DNA from: Protopterus annectens
Lineage: Eukaryota > Chordata > Ceratodontiformes > Protopteridae
Direction of reading: 5' to 3'
Assembly (NCBI RefSeq): GCF_019279795.1
Contig: NC_056733.1
Coordinates: 1,420,641,800 to 1,420,705,799, forward strand
DNA length: 64,000 nucleotides
Shown piece after piece: positions 32,091 through 42,416 of this stretch. How positions within the stretch are numbered: position 1 is the stretch's first letter; each line of letters begins with the position of its first letter. The notes below the pieces were generated by a model that ran no database searches, had not been told where the DNA came from, and saw nothing but the letters and a program-made list of their open reading frames with translations. The position numbers and the translations under genes are program-made.

Positions 32091-32112
32091 AACAGTGAAA
32101 CACGATGAACAT

Positions 32113-33000
32113 CAGCTCCCTGCTTGTTGAGATCTATTTTTCATACCAAGAAAACCTCTCTGCCATATTTGCATGGAAGGTCCCTTTCTTTAAATTGACA
32201 GCTTCATTTACTGCTGATGTCCACCTGCAGATCCTTCAGTTACCTGCCATGACAAACATGACCATCTTTTGAAAACAGTTCTTTATCACTGCCTCAGCTA
32301 TACAGTTCTGAAACAGGGTCCATTTAGACTCAGTGTCCTGAAGCTCCACCAGTAAACTGGAGGAGGTCTTCTGGATGAGAAAGATGATATCACTACACAC
32401 AGAGACATCTGCTAGGTATTCTCAGATACAGTCACTGCATGCTTATGTTTCCCAGGTCTTTGCAGCTGCTACCTTTGCCATCTGATCCAACTTTCCATTG
32501 AGGAGTAATCTGCTGACAGTTCATTATTTCTCTTGACTCCAGTACGCAAAATAATGGCCTCAAGTCATCTAACAATCTTTTTTTGTATTTGTTTTGCTTC
32601 CATGCATCAAGCTCCATCCCAAATTAGACTGGGTCCATTAATTTCCCCTGTACTAATGTCCCCAGCGCAGAGATGAGAGCTGTTTAGAGGGATCATCATT
32701 CAGGCATCCAGAGGGATTGCTTGTGCCATTGCTGGCATCCCATCAATGGCGACATTTTTCTTTAGGCTACTATGTTTATGGCTTGGTGAGACAAATGCAC
32801 GCCCAGGATGGACACTAAGCATAGCCAACCATTTTTGGATTAATTGTGGCATAGTACAGCTCTATTCTCCCCCCAAGGCCTGGAATGTCCATCCTTCCAA
32901 GATCAACTCCAGTAGGTGCTCATGGCACTAATCAAACATTGTTTGTATGAGTCGTAGACAGGGCTTACATCAACAGGGGATAGATCTGTCATCGTTGTTT
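32113..33000 (-). pseudogene. RTE-like LINE fragment (endonuclease-RT connector)
   Basis: The minus strand contains RWTSAVNEAVNLKKGTFHA, matching the connector pattern 'RWWTPAVRDAVKLKKESYRA' of RTE-like LINEs. The rest of the interval is coding-like on minus but has no firm motif; right boundary is a guess. Possibly the same family as 17045-17360. Confidence 0.45.
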
Positions 33001-33880
33001 GGCCCAAGATGCTCAAATATCAAGAATACTTAAAAACAACCTTATATCTGGACATGGTTTTCATTACCAACAGAAATCTAACTATAATTTGTTATCTGAG
33101 TTCAAATCAAGCAAGCTGTTATACCCAGACATATCCCAAATCCCCAGCATTTGTTACAGAGTCCTAGGAAGAGCAGCGAGTAAAGCTGGGGGCTAGTTTC
33201 AGTTTAGAGTATGTTTGTCTAATATGTGTCAAATATTATTCCATGTTTCCAGTGTAATTAATGCCCTTAAAACAGTATTTTCAAGACACAGGATACCTGA
33301 TGTAGTTATCTCAGGCAATAGTCCTTAATATTCAAATATTGAATGCAAGATTGTTTTCATATTAATACAATTTCAACGTTCAGCTTCTGCTCTAAGCTAT
33401 TAGCATTCTGCTGTTAGAGTCAACAGGACAATACTCTATAAACCACCCTCTTTCCCTTGCTACTGGAGAAAAAAAGAAAAAAAGCATCTGCAAATTCATT
33501 CCAGCTAACAGCAGCCACCTGCACTCCGAACTTAGATAAATCACCGGAGACACTAAATTCAGGAAAATACTCTTATAACACCTTTAAGGGACAAACAGCT
33601 GCACCTACTTGACAATCAAAGTGTAAATGCCCTGACCAACACTCTAGTCTTTTCACCCTGTGCTTAGACTTCTTTTCATTTTCTACATCAATTAATTAGT
33701 AACATCCCATTGTAAATATGTGCATACGTTATCTTAATAAATATTCAAAAGTGCCATGTAGACAGAACTGAAAATGTTGCCTGTGTAGATACTAACGATA
33801 GATTCCAGTCATAGGTGTTTACAGAAATTTGTTACAATGACCAGGTAGTTTTAGTTATTACATGCTACATACACTTCTTT
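33001..33880. other. No recognised feature
   Basis: AT-rich, no domain or repeat structure seen. Confidence 0.4.
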
Positions 33881-34588
33881 GCAGTTCAGATAATATTACC
33901 AGACATAGGTAAATCATACTGCACACAGCACATAGACTAATATGTAATCCAACCAAATACTCCGCTCTAACTAACATCCTTCTCCCATACATCCCAAATA
34001 GAACTCTCAGATCTGAACACCAAAACTTAATTACTGTCCACAAATCTAAATGTCCTGAAGGACAACTTCTCCTCTCCTTCTCCTTAGGTAAGAAATGGAA
34101 CTCTCTCCCTTCCACACTAAGGACAATATCAAACACAAACAACTTCAAAAGTCAGCTTTACACCTACCTCTCCTCCAAATGGAAATGTAACTGCATTCTC
34201 CCTACCTAGAACTCTTTAACAAAAGCCCCTGGGAGGGTATCCTCCTGAGTTCCTAAGCACCTTATAGCTGGCTATAATCTTCTATAGCTAATTCCCATAC
34301 GATCTCTCACACTCTGTAAATATTGTAAATAGCTTTTGATTTTTGACTTTAACTGTGTGAATTTGTTAAAATGTATCTGCACGATATTTTTCCACTATGG
34401 GCAATATTGCTTACGCTTTGTATTATTTGATATGTATTTGTACTTGTACTTTTATTTTTATTGGACTGCTATCTTTACTGTAATCTGTTTCATGGAGCTT
34501 TTCTCCTCGGGCCTCCACTGAAAACGGGCTGTCTGGGCCCAGTGGACTTCCCCGGTAATTAAACTGGAAATAAATAAATAAATAAATG
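33881..34588 (+). mobile_element. L2-like LINE, 3' fragment
   Basis: The coding end reads KKWNSLPSTLRTISNTN and FKSQLYTYLSSKWK (about 34089-34190), then a 3' UTR with GGAGCTTTTCTCCTCGGG and CCTCCACTGAAAACGGGC, ending in (AAAT)n at 34568-34588. It is the same family as 19970-25660, strongly 5'-truncated. Confidence 0.75.
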
Positions 34589-35227
34589 CTGGATTTTTAG
34601 GTAGTTGCTTGCTGTCTGCAGTTGACTTACTATAACATAATTTTCAATACTGTTTTATCCACTTTCTATCAAGTAACGGCTGAAACATATACATCATTCT
34701 CAATGATCCCTTCTATGATTTCTGTATAGTATAACATTTTAAGTTATCTGATACAACCTGTGCTTGTATACAATAATATAAGATAATTAAACTAAGTATT
34801 TCATAATCAGGCTTTGTATTGTGAATCTACTACGTCTCTGTTTACCGTTTAACTCTGCACCCAGCTCATAGCTGAAAAGTGTCTTCAGACCAGCCTACTT
34901 ACCTTTGTTATTAAAACTTTAAATAAATACAAATAAATTAAAAATCAAGAGGAAATTTCAAATGGTGAAAACAAAAATCTCATTATAAAACCTGAGGGTA
35001 TTAAATGTGACTGGTATCCAAACATGCAGGTAGCTTTGTTGGAACACAGAAATATTCCCTTTAAAGGTGTGTTCTCATTACCAGCTCACCAGTAATAGAG
35101 TAAAGAGCATACTGTTTACCTTTACTTCCTTCAACATGATGATGCAGTTTCAGTTGAAGAGAGATGGAAAGCAAATCAGCAGAGATAAGAGTTCCACTGT
35201 GACGAAAGAGCAACATGCAGATCTTAC
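34589..35227. other. No recognised gene; possible LINE/SINE tail
   Basis: A second tail-like segment ends in TTAAATAAATACAAATAAAT near 34918-34938. Otherwise nothing seen. Confidence 0.35.
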
Positions 35228-35470
35228 ATTATGTTGTTGTTGCTGTTTCTTTCGGCTTATGCCAGTTAGGGGTCGCCACAGAGGAACTCTTGTTCACTAA
35301 TGATTGGCAGTAGATTTTTACGTGCCGAGTTGCCGGCCCTGACGCACAACCTTCAACGAAGGTACGCCCATTCACGCATGTCTCCACACAATGATGCTCT
35401 AACTGAGAATCAAACAAGACAACATCTTACTGTGAGGCAACAACGCTACCGCAGCACCACCACCACCACA
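35228..35470 (+). repeat. Conserved vertebrate interspersed repeat (GGGGTCGCCACAG type)
   Basis: Contains TTTCGGCTTATGCCAGTTAG then GGGTCGCCACAG, and about 60 bp later TTTTTACGTGCCGAGTTGCC with CCTGACGCACAACC. I recognise this as a repeat widespread in fish and amphibian genomes (TTTTTACGCCGGATGCCCTTCCTGACGCA-type). Its formal family name is uncertain to me; it is non-coding. Confidence 0.65.
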
Positions 35471-36031
35471 GTCTTCCATTATAAAGAGTGAAAATGCAGC
35501 AAATTTCCATGGGAAAACAGCCAGAAGTAACAGTTGTTCATAAGTCTGAGAAGCTTAAAATCTTGCTAAACTCATGCTGAAGATGGAAATGAGTTCCTAT
35601 AGATTCAATAAACTCTTTGTAGGCTTAGAGCAAAGCCCACACAAAGTTTAAATTTTTGCAATCATGATGAGCAGCAGTATTAATCGTATATGCATGCCGC
35701 ACATCACACGTACACAGATACAAGTGACATTTTGTGACCAGCAACAATGCTGCCGACCAGAAAACCGTGTAAACAGCACAAAGGCATACAACACAAACAG
35801 ACATGTTTTCCTATGGGCAAACATGTTCTGCGGGCTGCGTGGACAGCCACAATGACTACCAGAGCTCAAATTAATGTAATGAATGCAGTAATAACACAGT
35901 ATAGAAAAGTGTACTCAGTGCAATGTACACTACAACATGTATTTGGCATACTAAAATAAAGGTTTTGTGGTGACAATTGATGTCATCAAAGGTACATAGA
36001 CTACAGTATAAATACACCAGTATGGGGAAGT
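35471..36031. other. No recognised feature
   Basis: No domain or repeat recognised up to the CR1 5' boundary. Confidence 0.35.
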
Positions 36032-36805
36032 GTGCATATTGAAAAGGACCACAGACTCGAAACTCTCCTTAGCATGGAGAACATCGATATCTGTGCAGTA
36101 ACAGAAACCTGGTTCAAGGCTCCCGAGAGCACCCCAGCACTACCAGGTTATACCTCATACCATGTTTTTTGGCCCCAAAACTTGGACCAAACCACAAAAG
36201 TAGGGGGAGTATCAACATTCGTCAAAGATACCCACACCTCCAGGTTGGTGGCACAGCACGAAGCATCAGAGACTATCCATGTGCAACTAACAGTGGGTAA
36301 AATTGCCTTCCAGTTTATAGCCTGCTACAGACCACCCTCCCAAACCCAGGAACCCCACTCGGCCTTCCTGAGAACACTGGAAAATATGAAGGTCTCTCCA
36401 AACACCATTATATTGGGCGACTTCAACTACCCAAACATAGACTGGGAGCATTACTCTAGCTCCAACACCCTAGCCCAAAGATTCCTAGAATTTATAAACT
36501 CAAATGCTATGGAACAGCTTGTTACCACTCCCACAAGAGGGGAAAACATACTGGACCTAATCATCACCAACATGGGGACTCTATGCTCCAGACCAGAAGT
36601 GCATCCCTCACTGGTAAGATCAGACCATAAACTAATCTCACTAGATATTCACATCCCGACCCCAGCCCCTGCCCAGAAAACCACAGTGAAAAACTTCTCT
36701 AAAGCAAATTTCACACTCCTCAAAACTGAGGTGGAATCCTTCAAACCCCGGGCCTGTGGAAAATACGGCCCAGACCGCAGAATCCTTTATAAACACATTC
36801 TATGA
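36032..36805 (+). pseudogene. CR1 ORF2 endonuclease domain
   Basis: An exonuclease-endonuclease-phosphatase domain of 257 residues: AVTETWF (catalytic Glu, residues 22-28), FIACYRPPS (about 95), ILGDFNYPNIDW (127-138), ILDLIITN (173-180) and SDHKLISLDI (197-206). It lacks the N-terminal Asn motif through 5' truncation. Expected function: nicking of target DNA. The last dozen residues are in a shifted frame before the Penelope-like insertion point. Confidence 0.88.
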
Positions 36806-36808
36806 ACA
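36797..36808. repeat. Target-site duplication, left (ATTCTATGAACA)
   Basis: This 12-bp sequence recurs exactly at 40404-40415 and bounds the Penelope-like element; it belongs to the CR1 coding sequence (TFYEH). Confidence 0.88.
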
Positions 36809-36914
36809 ACGAAACCAACAAAGTGCCAAAAACAGAGCAAAACCACAAATAAACCACTGTAGAGGCAGCAAAAACAGTACCAAGTCCAGAAAATAGCGTA
36901 CTAAAATTTATTAT

Positions 36915-36940
36915 CCGCTTTCGTCAAAAGACTTCCTCAG
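36915..36940 (-). other. Hammerhead-like motif at PLE 3' end
   Basis: Minus strand: CTGAGGA, A, GTC, TTTT loop, GAC, GAAA, GCGG. It fits CUGANGA - stem II (GUC/GAC with a UUUU loop) - GAAA, with one additional A before stem II. Hammerhead motifs are known from PLE termini; a matching stem I and cleavage site are not evident to me. Confidence 0.5.
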
Positions 36941-37045
36941 AATGATAAACACATTCAAACTTGATCATTAAATACAAAAATAGACAAACAATTAATCAAT
37001 TAATTCATGTTAACAGGCCCTCTTTAAAGGCACCCCATCAATAAT

Positions 37046-37588
37046 TTAGGTAAAAAAAGAAATGATGTCACAATCTTTATTAACATGAAGCTTACGATGT
37101 TTCAAAAAACATTTAACATTTATAGCTTCGTTTAAACCGGGAGAAAGGTCAGATGTTAACTTAATCTGCCAAACAGTCTCCCTTTGTTGTAAATAGTTCT
37201 TGAAATCACCATCTCTCATATCTTTCTTACAAATCTCTAACACTGAAACCAAAAACTTTTTAAAAGAAGAACAAACAGCAGAATGTTTAAACAAGGCATT
37301 AGTGTCATCTCTATTTTTAATGCTATAAAGATGTTCTCTAATACGAGTTTTTAAACATCTAGTGGTCATTCCGACGTAAAACGCCGGACAAGCAGAACAC
37401 AAGGCAATATAAATTACCCCTTGGGTACAACAATTGGCAAAACCGGGTACTGCTAATGTCCTATCTGATGATACAACTGTTATATATGGGCCTTCGGAAA
37501 TATACCTACACATGTTGCACTGGTGACAACAGTGCATGCCCTTTTTGTTGGTTTCAATGGTGTTTTCATCATTGTAATGATATTCCAA
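37046..37588 (-). CDS. Penelope-like GIY-YIG endonuclease region
   Basis: 180 residues. A Cys cluster (C20, C21, C24, C27: CCHQCNMC) precedes the nuclease. GIY-YIG core: GVIY (57-60), CPAFYVGMTTRCLKTRIREH (67-86, with the YVG, Arg and His of the family) and, near the C-terminus, QQRETVWQIKLTSDLSPGLNE (Glu of the active site, aromatic W). It nicks target DNA for priming by the RT. The frame is in register with the RT frame to its right (37679-39355), so the two probably formed one polyprotein in the active element. Confidence 0.9.
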   Translation of the reverse strand: MEYHYNDENTIETNKKGMHCCHQCNMCRYISEGPYITVVSSDRTLAVPGFANCCTQGVIYIALCSACPAFYVGMTTRCLKTRIREHLYSIKNRDDTNALFKHSAVCSSFKKFLVSVLEICKKDMRDGDFKNYLQQRETVWQIKLTSDLSPGLNEAINVKCFLKHRKLHVNKDCDIISFFT

Positions 37589-37678
37589 GGCCCTTTTAAG
37601 GTTAAAATTATTTCTTAGAACAAAATATGGTTTATTCCCTAGAACATCATAAACGTCAGAATTGCCTTTGATGACTCT

Positions 37679-39355
37679 TCAATTTTTCTCCAGCAAATGC
37701 TGGATGTGATTGCTATCTACGCTCATTTCAAGGGAACATATCAAGTTGGCATTAATTCTTTCAACTTGTTGCCCTGCATTCTTATTCAAGATCAATTGAG
37801 ATGTCATATCTAATAAGGCTGGATAGTGTGTTGAACGTTTATTGCAAATATCAGTGCTGATCTGCGCTAATAGTTGCTTCCCATATCCCCTTTCTAAAAA
37901 CATCGAAGTAATAAATTCAAATTCCTGAGTTAAATCAGAGTCCCTAGATGTCATGCGACAGGCTCTGATAAATTGCCCTTTGGGAATATTCATGATAATG
38001 TGTCTCGGATGGCCACTATGAAAATGCAAATATCCATTGGTAAATGTCTTCTTTCGATGAATGCAACTGTGAAACCTTCCATCAGTAACATCCCACCATA
38101 ATGAAATGTCCAAAAAATTAACCTTTAACCCGACATTGCCTTTCACAAACTTCAAATAACTAGATAAAGAATTAACCTCTAAAATGAAGGCTTCCACCGT
38201 CACCAAATTACCTTCAATGATAAAAATCAAATCATCAACAAACCGAGAATAAAAGGAAATTTTATATTTATTTGTCAAAGGTGGAATAAATTCATACTCC
38301 CACCAGGCCATAACTAAATTAGCATAAGGGGGTGCAGCTGGAGACCCCATCGCTACCCCTCTTTTTTGCCTGTAATAAATCTTTTCAAACAAGAAAAAAT
38401 TATTATATAAAATAATTTCTAAAAATCTGCAAATGGTAGAAATAGCATTCCTGCTAAACTCTGTTTTCTTCTTTGATAAGAAACTCTGCACCGCTTCAAC
38501 CCCTTCTTCATGGGGAATACATGTGTATAATGAAATTACGTCGATGGTAAATATTATATGTTTTTTGGGATCAAAAGTTCCCATCTGACCATAAGTGTTG
38601 AGTTTATTCAAAAAGTGCCATGAATCCCTTGTATATGAAGCTTCATTCACTATGGTAGGACCCAAAACTGCATCAATAACCAAAGAGACCCCTTCCGTGA
38701 TGAAATGTGGAGAAGAAACAATGGGCCTAAATGGGGGGGTTTCCAAGCATTTGTGAGTTTTCGGTATACCAAATATAACCCCAATTCTTGGTTCTTGCAC
38801 GACACAAAACTCATACATTTCAAAGCTAATGTCTCCAGACATAAGAGCTTCGTATAGGTGGGAATGAATCAAACATTGGCTACGATGAATGTCATAAAGT
38901 GTAACATCCTCATATTCCTCTCTGTTACTTAAAATATCAAACATTCTTGTTTTGTATGTTTCCTGTTCCATAATGACTATATTTCCCCCTTTGTCACTTT
39001 TCATAAACCTTATTTTTTTGTTCATGGCTCGAAGGTTGTCAAGGGCTCTCCTTTCTTTAGTAGTCAGATTATTAAAAGTTTTAAATCTAGTATGCAACAT
39101 GTGATTAACATCCTGAATACACATTTCTTCAAACACCTTAATGGTATGTTGTAATTTAGGTGTATAACAAGAGGGTTTAACAAGAATTTTCTTGGTCTCA
39201 GGCACATTGTGCATCAAATAAAAAAGATTCAACTTTCGGGTGTACTTCTTAATATCAACTACAGTTCTACCATAGTTTGCCCTAGAACTAGGAACAAAGT
39301 TTAAACCATATTTCAAAACGTTAAACTCATCATCGGAAAAAACATTATTAGTCAA
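37679..39355 (-). CDS. Penelope-like reverse transcriptase
   Basis: 558 residues, open throughout. Blocks: LKYGLNFVPSS (14-24), IRFMKSDKGGNIVIM (115-129), PPFRPIVSS (207-215), TIDVISLYTCIPHEEGV (motif A, Asp272), QKRGVAMGSPAAPPYANLVM (motif B, 330-349), FYSRFVDDLIFII (motif C, Asp374/Asp375), then FLDISLWW and the 'SGHPRH' block. This is the telomerase-related RT of PLEs, not LINE or LTR type. All catalytic residues are present. The Met used is the first in the frame; similarity (INLTNNVFSDDEF) extends a little upstream, so the natural N-terminus joins the frame at 39388-40335. Confidence 0.93.
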   Translation of the reverse strand: MTNNVFSDDEFNVLKYGLNFVPSSRANYGRTVVDIKKYTRKLNLFYLMHNVPETKKILVKPSCYTPKLQHTIKVFEEMCIQDVNHMLHTRFKTFNNLTTKERRALDNLRAMNKKIRFMKSDKGGNIVIMEQETYKTRMFDILSNREEYEDVTLYDIHRSQCLIHSHLYEALMSGDISFEMYEFCVVQEPRIGVIFGIPKTHKCLETPPFRPIVSSPHFITEGVSLVIDAVLGPTIVNEASYTRDSWHFLNKLNTYGQMGTFDPKKHIIFTIDVISLYTCIPHEEGVEAVQSFLSKKKTEFSRNAISTICRFLEIILYNNFFLFEKIYYRQKRGVAMGSPAAPPYANLVMAWWEYEFIPPLTNKYKISFYSRFVDDLIFIIEGNLVTVEAFILEVNSLSSYLKFVKGNVGLKVNFLDISLWWDVTDGRFHSCIHRKKTFTNGYLHFHSGHPRHIIMNIPKGQFIRACRMTSRDSDLTQEFEFITSMFLERGYGKQLLAQISTDICNKRSTHYPALLDMTSQLILNKNAGQQVERINANLICSLEMSVDSNHIQHLLEKN

Positions 39356-39387
39356 ATTAATTATACTAAAATTATCTAAATGTCCAT

Positions 39388-40335
39388 TTATGTCTCGTCC
39401 CCCGATGAGTTGGATCCCAAAAAGGTCCGACTTCTCGTGAGCACAGTCTTTTTGTTGGAATAGTTCTTTTTGTTGAAAAAAGAAGAGGTCGCAGAACCAG
39501 AACCAACTTTGGTTTTAGCAGTTTTGTCATTATCAACTGTAGGAGGTATACCACTGTCAATTACTTCCAAGTGGTTACCTCCAGAAATGGTATCAGTTTG
39601 ATCGTTAACCACTGACGAAATGTCACCGTGCGTCACAGTCGCGGTAACCGGTGAAAGCACTCGGTTACCTCGATCAAAACCTTTGGTGTTAGAAACACGA
39701 CTGTTACCAGAAGAAACTGTCGAGACAACAGTACTGTAAACCGCTTTACCATTGTTGTTAATACTTTGCCCTCTAAAGTTATTTACTCTATTGGTAACAG
39801 CAAAGTTGTCATAAGCAGTTTTGTTTTGATAAGAGATGTCCCGCGCTAGTTTAAGCTGCTTCCTATTAATAACCTCAACGGAATGTTGTTCAACTTCATC
39901 AGACAAATGGTAAAAAAAGTCAACTGAATTATCACCAACAAATTTATGTTTTAAATGAGATTCAATGGTGGTAATCTCTTCTTTGAGAAGATTCATCTTA
40001 GTAAGATTATTGTCAATTAATAGTTTTAAAAAACGCAAACCAGCTTCATTAAAAAAAGTTACCAAAGTGTCAAACATTGGCTGTCCAACATTGACACCAT
40101 TGGGGCACTTAAAAAATCGAAGCCCCTTGGGCACAATGTTTAGTTCAATACAGCGCAAAAAGTAACAGTTTTCAAGATCGATTGACCTATACCTTTTTAA
40201 TAGTCTCAACAGCTGTTCACGCTTGTCATTGAACTCATCGTTGTTCGCCACAGACTCACGCTCGTTGGCTTTAGCCACTAGAAATTTTAAAGAACTCTGG
40301 ATGTCAGCGAGAGTAGCCACCAGTAAACTGTTCAC
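39388..40335 (-). CDS. N-terminal protein of Penelope-like element, function unknown
   Basis: 315 residues. The first about 150 are helical and charged: LEKNS-like YRSIDLENCYFLRCIELNIV then PKGLRFFKCPNG and FNEAGLRFLKLLIDNN. The last about 120 are Ser/Thr/Asn-rich and probably disordered, ending with basic KKNYSNKKTVLTRSR. I recall similar regions upstream of RT in vertebrate Penelope-like proteins, but their function is not known to me. It is in a different frame from the RT (32 bp gap between the frames), which is either a break or a real two-ORF layout. Confidence 0.7.
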   Translation of the reverse strand: MNSLLVATLADIQSSLKFLVAKANERESVANNDEFNDKREQLLRLLKRYRSIDLENCYFLRCIELNIVPKGLRFFKCPNGVNVGQPMFDTLVTFFNEAGLRFLKLLIDNNLTKMNLLKEEITTIESHLKHKFVGDNSVDFFYHLSDEVEQHSVEVINRKQLKLARDISYQNKTAYDNFAVTNRVNNFRGQSINNNGKAVYSTVVSTVSSGNSRVSNTKGFDRGNRVLSPVTATVTHGDISSVVNDQTDTISGGNHLEVIDSGIPPTVDNDKTAKTKVGSGSATSSFFNKKNYSNKKTVLTRSRTFLGSNSSGDET

Positions 40336-40403
40336 ATTTACTGCTTCAGAAGTAGGTGTCAGGTAAACGGTTAAATTAAGCAGTGAATCCTCAGCTGCCT
40401 CCT

Positions 40404-40415
40404 ATTCTATGAACA
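40404..40415. repeat. Target-site duplication, right (ATTCTATGAACA)
   Basis: Exact partner of 36797-36808. Confidence 0.88.
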
Positions 40416-40428
40416 CCTTCAGGAATGC

Positions 40429-42416
40429 ATGGATCATGCAATCCCATACAAAACCAAGACTCAATCCTCCAAATGCAGGCATCCTGTCTGGTGGACCCCA
40501 GCCATAAGCAAACTATACAATAGAAGGAGGAAGCTACTACATGATAGAGCAAAATCCCAAAAAGGGAAGGCATCTCTGATCAGTATTAGCAAAAAACTAC
40601 GGGCACTCATAAAATCGTCTAAGGTCAGCTTCGAGAGAAAAATTGCACAGGACACTAAGGATAATCACAAGGCTTTCTTTAGTTATGTTAGAAACCTGGG
40701 TGGGAATTCCCAGATATGCTCAGAATTAGTCCAAAATGACAAAAAATACACCGAACCCACAGACATTGCCAACATCCTAGCTGACAGGTTCAGCGCAAAC
40801 TTCTCCCCCCCTTCCCCACCAAAAGGGCAAATATCTATCCCAGCAGAGTGCTTCCCCCTGACATCTCAGATGCTCAGGTAAGAGCCGCCCTCTCCAAAGC
40901 AAAAAACACAGCATCAATGGGACCAGACAGTGTCCCAGGCTGCATCCTACATGAACTCCAAGAAGAACTAAACCCAAACATAAAACTACTGTTCAATCTC
41001 AGCCTTACTACAGGATATGTACCCAAAGAGTGGCGTACAGCAACAGTGGTCCCTCTCCACAAAGGTGGTGCCTCAACAGATCCTGGAAACTATCGCCCCA
41101 TAAGCCTGACTAGCTTGGTCTGCAAAGCTATGGAAAGGATCATCATGGACCTCATAAATAAAGATATTGGGGACCTACAGACACTGGATCCTACCCAGTT
41201 CGGCTTTGTTAAGGGCAGATCCTGCCTCTTAAACCTGATCGATTTCTTTGAAACAGACACCAAGGCCATTGACGAGGGGAAGGTGGTCCACACAGCCTAC
41301 CTGGACCTCGCAAAAGCCTTCGATACAATACCCCACTCAGGCATTATAGATAAGCTCACCAGCTTAAACATAAACCCCTATGTCACTAGATGGGTTGCAA
41401 ACTGGCTCAAGGACAGAACCCACATGGTTAGAATTGCTGGAGCCATGTCAGACTCCAAACCAGTTACAAGTGGCATCCCACAAGGCTCAGTCCTGGGACC
41501 TCTCTTGTTCGGTATATATTTTTTGGAGGTACAGGCCAACACGGAAGGATTATGGCTGACCAAGTTCGCAGATGACTGCAAACTGGGCGCCATAATCGAC
41601 TCTCCAGCTGACACAAGCATCCTACAAAAGGGTCTCATAGAAACAGACAACTGGTGCCAGAGCCATGGCCTCAAGCTAAACGCTAAAAAGTGTATAGTCA
41701 TCCCCTTCGGCAAAAACAAACTGCCCACAAATTACCACATAGATGGTAATCCATTAAGTACGGAAGAAGTAATTAGGGACCTGGGGACCCAAATTGATAG
41801 CAATCTCTCATTTGACAACCACATGGCCAAAGTGGTTAGAAAATCATTTTATATAGCCCACCTAATCATGAAGGGATTCACATCTATATCAGGGGAGGTC
41901 ATCGTGCCTCTTTACTCATCCCTCATCAGGCCCATAATTGAGTACAATGCCCCTTTTGGGATGTACCTTACCAGACACCTGCAGCAACTGGAAAGACCCC
42001 AAAAGTACCTCACCAAGAGGATCAAAGGGCTCAAACAGATGCCATATGCTGCCCGGTTAAAGAAACTCCAGCTCTACTCAGTGGCATACCACCTGCTCAG
42101 AGGCGATCTGTGCCTGACGTATAAAGCCATGTCCAACCCGGAATTAATGGACATGCTGCACCTCAGAAAATCCAAATCCCATTGAGCTACGCGCTTGAGA
42201 GACTTGAACCTCAGCACTGAAATAAATAGGACATGCTGGAGGGACAGATTCATAACCCAAAGGCTCCCTTCACTCTGGAATAAAATCCCAGTTCAGGTTA
42301 GGCAGAGTCCCTCATTGACTCTCTTCAAGAGGAATCTTGATGAGTGGATGGGAGATTGTAGATTTACTCCGGGTATCACTTCTGTGTCACTGTTAGACAG
42401 ATGCACAGTATACTAA
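40429..42416 (+). pseudogene. CR1 ORF2 connector, reverse transcriptase and C-terminus
   Basis: The connector reads HPVWWTPAISKLYNRRRKLL and DNHKAFFSYVRNLGGNSQIC (40429-40881). RT (40848-42185, 445 residues): ASMGPDSVPGCILHEL, GNYRPISLTSLVCKAMERII, FVKGRSCLLNLIDFFE, YLDLAKAFDTIPHSG, TSGIPQGSVLGPLLFGIYF and FADDCKLGAI. The C-terminal end (42195-42416) has CWRDRFITQRLPSLWNKIP and FTPGITSVSLLD. One frame change near 40860 and one TGA at 42184 are the only breaks in this part. RT catalytic Asp residues are all kept. Confidence 0.92.

Larger units (their letters stand above)
26531..32112 (-). mobile_element. DIRS retrotransposon (fossil), structurally complete-looking
   Basis: A DIRS-family tyrosine-recombinase retrotransposon of about 5.6 kb. 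From right to left on minus: gag-like region (about 29990-31822), reverse transcriptase and RNase H (about 28300-29880), tyrosine recombinase (about 27046-28150). Inverted terminal repeats lie at both ends and an internal complementary region at 26907-27020, the layout that defines DIRS. All expected parts are present, but the reading frames carry about five or six breaks, so it is inert. The two terminal repeats look roughly 90% alike by eye, suggesting moderate age. No target duplication, as expected for recombinase-mediated insertion. Confidence 0.9.
36809..40403 (-). mobile_element. Penelope-like element, near complete
   Basis: A 3.6 kb GIY-YIG-bearing Penelope-like retroelement on minus: a short 5' leader (40336-40403), an N-terminal frame (39388-40335), RT (37679-39355), Cys cluster plus GIY-YIG nuclease (37046-37588) and a 3' non-coding end with a hammerhead-like motif (36915-36940). 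Perfect 12-bp target duplications flank it. The Neptune/Poseidon-type vertebrate PLEs are the closest I can name. RT and nuclease frames are in the same register, with one interruption between them. Confidence 0.9.

Noticed and set aside
36032-36805. Host exonuclease/endonuclease gene
   Set aside because: The motif set and continuation into CR1 connector and RT after the Penelope-like insertion show it is a LINE domain.
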